Both the position numbers and the translations under genes were made by a program. Shown one piece after another: positions 29,978 through 32,974 of a stretch of 32,974 bases of DNA. The first letter of the stretch is position 1; every line of letters starts with the position of its first letter. The DNA is from Ignavibacteria bacterium (lineage in GTDB: Bacteria; Bacteroidota; Ignavibacteria; UBA10030; SZUA-254), in NCBI GenBank assembly GCA_016178625.1, contig JACOSX010000067.1, positions 1 to 32,974 of the forward strand. Direction: 5' to 3'. Under the pieces are notes generated by a model. That model made no database searches. It was given only the letters and a program-made list of their open reading frames with translations, and was not told the origin of the DNA.

Positions 29978-32164
29978 ATGCGCACATTTCTACGCGTTCT
30001 TTCGTTTACGAGTGTGGCGCTTCACGCAATACTTTTCTTCGCGCTCGCTCTCTTCTGTTCTTTATCACCGATGTACGGAGGCGATTCAAAGTTCGTTACG
30101 GTCACCAACAATACTGGCTTAGCCGCCGCTGACTTGCACCTGACCTTCACGGGAACGGGTGGGAGTTTGCGGGTTGATTCTGTCGCCGTGGTTGCGCTCT
30201 CCTGCTTTTACCCCAACGTTCCAACGAATGGCACCCCATCCGATTCTGCGGTGATCGTTTGGCCAGCGGCATGCGTTTCTGCCGGGTCCGCGGTAACTCT
30301 CATCGCAGAGACGGACAATGGTCCTCTCGCATTTGCCAGTGGCTACTGGACTGATGGAGGTGGCAATAACATCGGCAATATCAATCCTGGTGACATCACC
30401 TTGCTTCCCCTTCCTCCTCCCGGGGCCGGACCACCATTCTGTGCCCTCAAGATTCTTGCCGAAACAAAACCGTTGAACGCGAACTACACCCCATGGGTTT
30501 TCGGAGGGAACCCTGCGCGGCCAACATGTTGGGCGCGGTGGTGCTGCATCCCTACTCAGCAAATTCAGTATCGCTTGATCGTGTGTAAGTTTAACAAACG
30601 CATCGACCGACTGATGGAGTTGCGAATGTGGATCCCACCAAATCCGGGGCTCATCGGATGCGCACCGCTGACAGGATGGCTACCGGATGGGATCTTCCCC
30701 GGATTCTGGGGGTGGCAGTTCACAACAATTCCACCGCCACCAGACACAGGCAATATCAAAGGTCCACCCCCCAACCGACCAGATTCTGCTGTCACTCCTC
30801 CGACACAATTTGAAGTGAGAAACTCTGATGATTCTGGTAAAACATTCCGACAAGCGGATGATTTCACAAGCGTATTTCTCTACATCCATGAATATCTACA
30901 GATATACAGCGATCCCTCCCTCCGACCAATCAGCGGCTTCGACACGACACTTCAGCGGATGGCATTCGGATTTTTGTACGCAAACATCTTCCTGAATCAA
31001 TTCAAATCGGAAATTGATTCCGTGAATCGTCATGAACCGGCGTCCGTCCTCGATTCTATGAAAGCACATATCAACAAAATGTCGGGCGCTTCCAATAGCA
31101 TCTTTAGCATGTTCCTCAACGGGATGGTTTCCAGCTCGCAACCCTTTAAGCTGCTGAGCCAATCGCTAAGAGGTCTCGCCACCGACATGAAAGGATTTGG
31201 TCATCTACGGCTGCTCAATGCGGGGAACAACCTTGTAAGCATGGCGGATGGAATTGATGTGTCCGCGAACATGGCAGACAGCGGAGTCGCGACGCAAAAT
31301 CAGAAGGATCTTTTCTTGTGGGGAATAAGGAATCGATTCATTCCCATGGTCAGACACTTCGCTCTGGCGATGGCTCCACACGTGCGGGTGAAACTGGACC
31401 TAAGTCCTTATCAGTGGTTTCCGTCAACGATCTCAGGTGCGAAAGTGAACGTGTACAATCGCACGAACGGAAACCTACTCTACTCGGATGTCATCCCTAT
31501 TTCAGACCGATATGAGGTTGACATCCCTATTCTCGGTCCTGACACAACCTGGCGCGTAGACATCAAGCTCCCCAGCTTCTTAAGCAAACGTATCAACATC
31601 GATGCATCTGATGGCATGACCATCGGTCCGTTTTCCAAGATGACTGCCGAAGGTACAAGCGCTGACGCGCTCACACTGACATTGGGAGATGTCGATGGCA
31701 ACGATTGTATTAATCAGGCTGACTTGGACAAAGTTCGCGCGGACAGCGGGATGGGCGGACGGTTTGCAACCGTCGTACCATCGAGCGACATCAACGGTGA
31801 CGGGATCGTCGATGCACAAGACATTGCTCTCGTGCAAACGAACCTCGGAAAGTGTGGTGATGCTGTAACAGGAGTTGAAAATGAATTGACAAACCTCCCC
31901 ACCGGGTACCGGTTGTATCAAAATTATCCCAACCCGTTCAACCCTGTCACAACGATACGATTTGAACTGCCGAAGGCTTCACACGTTACACTCAAAGTCT
32001 ACGACGTGCTCGGGCAGGAAGTAGCAGTGTTGGTGGACGGGATTAAAGACGGAGGATACAAAACGGTAAACTGGGATGCGTCCAACAAGCCAACCGGTGT
32101 TTATTTCTATCGGCTCATTGCAGGCAAGTTCGTCGAAACAAAGAAACTTATTCTTATTAAATAG
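29978..32164 (+). CDS. Dockerin-like/T9SS type A sorting-domain surface protein
   Basis: 728 aa, the only sure plus-strand gene here. A signal peptide (1-34, MRTFLRVLSF..., ending MYGG) is followed by a long unassigned region. It includes a cysteine- and tryptophan-rich stretch (about 185-195, 'CWARWCCIPT') and a proline-rich linker (about 255-275). Then come 'LGDVDGNDCINQADLDKVRAD' and 'DINGDGIVDAQDIALVQTNLG' (about 572-622), two dockerin-type calcium-binding loops, and a textbook T9SS sorting domain ('YQNYPNPFNPVTTIRFELP', 'LKVYDVLGQEVAVLVDG', 'GVYFYRLIAGKFVETKKLILIK'). The start has AAGGAG seven bases upstream. Its stop is six bases from the stop of the convergent DAHP synthase gene, with no terminator between. 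Ligand or role is unknown. Confidence 0.85.
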   Translation: MRTFLRVLSFTSVALHAILFFALALFCSLSPMYGGDSKFVTVTNNTGLAAADLHLTFTGTGGSLRVDSVAVVALSCFYPNVPTNGTPSDSAVIVWPAACVSAGSAVTLIAETDNGPLAFASGYWTDGGGNNIGNINPGDITLLPLPPPGAGPPFCALKILAETKPLNANYTPWVFGGNPARPTCWARWCCIPTQQIQYRLIVCKFNKRIDRLMELRMWIPPNPGLIGCAPLTGWLPDGIFPGFWGWQFTTIPPPPDTGNIKGPPPNRPDSAVTPPTQFEVRNSDDSGKTFRQADDFTSVFLYIHEYLQIYSDPSLRPISGFDTTLQRMAFGFLYANIFLNQFKSEIDSVNRHEPASVLDSMKAHINKMSGASNSIFSMFLNGMVSSSQPFKLLSQSLRGLATDMKGFGHLRLLNAGNNLVSMADGIDVSANMADSGVATQNQKDLFLWGIRNRFIPMVRHFALAMAPHVRVKLDLSPYQWFPSTISGAKVNVYNRTNGNLLYSDVIPISDRYEVDIPILGPDTTWRVDIKLPSFLSKRINIDASDGMTIGPFSKMTAEGTSADALTLTLGDVDGNDCINQADLDKVRADSGMGGRFATVVPSSDINGDGIVDAQDIALVQTNLGKCGDAVTGVENELTNLPTGYRLYQNYPNPFNPVTTIRFELPKASHVTLKVYDVLGQEVAVLVDGIKDGGYKTVNWDASNKPTGVYFYRLIAGKFVETKKLILIK

Positions 32165-32170
32165 GGGGAA

Positions 32171-32974
32171 TTAGTTTAATGCTCGCCCGATGGCTACAGC
32201 AATCGTCTTCACTTCTTTCATCAATTGCTGAAACGCCTGTGGCGTAAGCGACTGATCTCCGTCCGAGTACGCCTTGGCAGGATCGGGATGCACTTCAACA
32301 ATCAATCCGTCTGCACCACAGGCTACCGCTGCACGGCTCATCGGGATGATGAGATCGTGCCGACCGGTGCCGTGGCTGGGATCGACAATGATCGGTAGGT
32401 GCGAGAGTTGTTTCACAGCGGGCACGATATTGAGGTCAAGCGTATTGCGCGTGTATTCAACGAAGGTCCGTATCCCCCGCTCGCAGAGGATCACCTGATC
32501 GTTGCCGCCGGAAAGCACGTATTCAGCGCTCATCAAAAATTCGTTGAGCGTCGCGGAAAAATTTCGTTTCAATAAAATCGGCTTCTTGATTTTCGAAAGC
32601 GACCGAAGGAGTTTCGTATTCTGCATGTTCCGCGCACCGACCTGGAGAAGATCTGCATACTCCGCCACAAGTTCCACCTCGGATGATTCCATTACCTCCG
32701 TCACGATACCGAGTCCGGTTTTCTCTTTTGCCTTTGCGAGCAACTTCAACCCATCTTCGCCTAAGCCCTGAAATGCATACGGACTCGTTCTGGGTTTGTA
32801 TGCTCCACCGCGAAGCAGTGTCGCTCCTGAAGCTTTAACGGCAGCGGCAGTCATCATCAGTTGGTCTTCGGTCTCCACGGAACATGGTCCGGCCATCACC
32901 ACAACATTCTTCCCGCCTACCTTCACGCCGGCAACATCAACAATGCTAGCGGCTTGCTTGAAATCTCTACTGGC
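32171..32974 (-). CDS. aroF: DAHP synthase (3-deoxy-7-phosphoheptulonate synthase), 5' end beyond the window
   Basis: The first step of aromatic amino acid synthesis: phosphoenolpyruvate plus erythrose-4-phosphate. The frame is open to the right edge (16 further codons, [16 protein letters not shown], before the first internal GTG), so the gene is partial. The known part has 'AGPCSVET', '[18 protein letters not shown]', '[19 protein letters not shown]', '[17 protein letters not shown]', '[14 protein letters not shown]' and '[21 protein letters not shown]', all signatures of the type I-beta/KDOPS-like DAHP synthase family. The upstream residues suggest the usual N-terminal ferredoxin-like or chorismate-mutase segment lies outside. 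The symbol aroF is the common one, though aroG/aroA(G) is used too. Confidence 0.93.
   Translation of the reverse strand, partial: ASRDFKQAASIVDVAGVKVGGKNVVVMAGPCSVETEDQLMMTAAAVKASGATLLRGGAYKPRTSPYAFQGLGEDGLKLLAKAKEKTGLGIVTEVMESSEVELVAEYADLLQVGARNMQNTKLLRSLSKIKKPILLKRNFSATLNEFLMSAEYVLSGGNDQVILCERGIRTFVEYTRNTLDLNIVPAVKQLSHLPIIVDPSHGTGRHDLIIPMSRAAVACGADGLIVEVHPDPAKAYSDGDQSLTPQAFQQLMKEVKTIAVAIGRALN

Noticed and set aside
1-32974. CRISPR array, tRNA, rRNA or insertion sequence
   Set aside because: Scanning by eye showed no regular repeat-spacer array, no cloverleaf or conserved rRNA stretch and no transposase-like frame; a tRNAscan or ISfinder run would be decisive.

Overview
The window looks like a chromosomal piece from a member of the Bacteroidota/Ignavibacteriota side of the FCB superphylum (Ignavibacteria-, Kryptonia- or Kapabacteria-like). 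This is inference. It rests on three secreted proteins with type IX secretion (T9SS) type A C-terminal sorting domains of the YPNPFNP...LGQEV...GVYFYRL kind, on FG-GAP and dockerin-like surface proteins, and on short palindromic interspersed repeats. Many genes nevertheless have clear Shine-Dalgarno (SD) sequences, and two promoters read TTGACA-N17-TATATT. Almost everything is on the minus strand; the only sure plus-strand gene is the T9SS protein at 29978-32164. I saw no rRNA, tRNA or CRISPR array.

Layout, by position. 1-243: 5' part of a bestrophin-like (DUF4239-type) membrane protein leaving the left edge. 313-3410: a compact minus-strand operon that I regard as the best candidate for an undescribed system. 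In transcription order it holds a 48-codon ORF beginning with a diverged copy of the methyltransferase N-terminus, a 131-aa membrane protein, a beta-class DNA methyltransferase fused to an Mrr-like PD-(D/E)xK nuclease domain, and a 325-aa HEPN-motif protein. The first three junctions are ATGA overlaps or a 4-base gap, and base composition changes sharply along the operon. 3411-3689: modular palindromic repeats. 3690-4166: DinB-like protein.

4180-12804 is a carbohydrate-type locus: an outer-membrane beta-barrel, an ABC permease, a solute-binding protein fused to the second permease, a Tat-exported six-hairpin glycosidase-like protein and a T9SS protein with a Ca-binding-like acidic segment. 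No ATPase gene is visible. 12883-16365: DUF4412 protein, CDGSH-type Fe-S protein and a ten-repeat FG-GAP T9SS protein. 16325-21167: ThiI-type tRNA sulfurtransferase, a GT-C-like membrane protein, a lipid- or membrane-anchored hypothetical, a TfoX-like protein and two envelope proteins.

21168-22493 is a repeat-damaged region. A BsaWI-like (CCGG family) restriction enzyme gene has a repeat-derived 3' end, and the gene after it is cut short by more repeats. 22568-24076: OmpA-family protein with a strong promoter. 24237-29601: one operon-like run with glycolate oxidase subunits GlcD and GlcF at its two ends and an MhqO-like dioxygenase, an MhqD-like esterase and a rhomboid protease between them. 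29978-32164: dockerin/T9SS protein. 32171-32974: DAHP synthase, its 5' end beyond the right edge.
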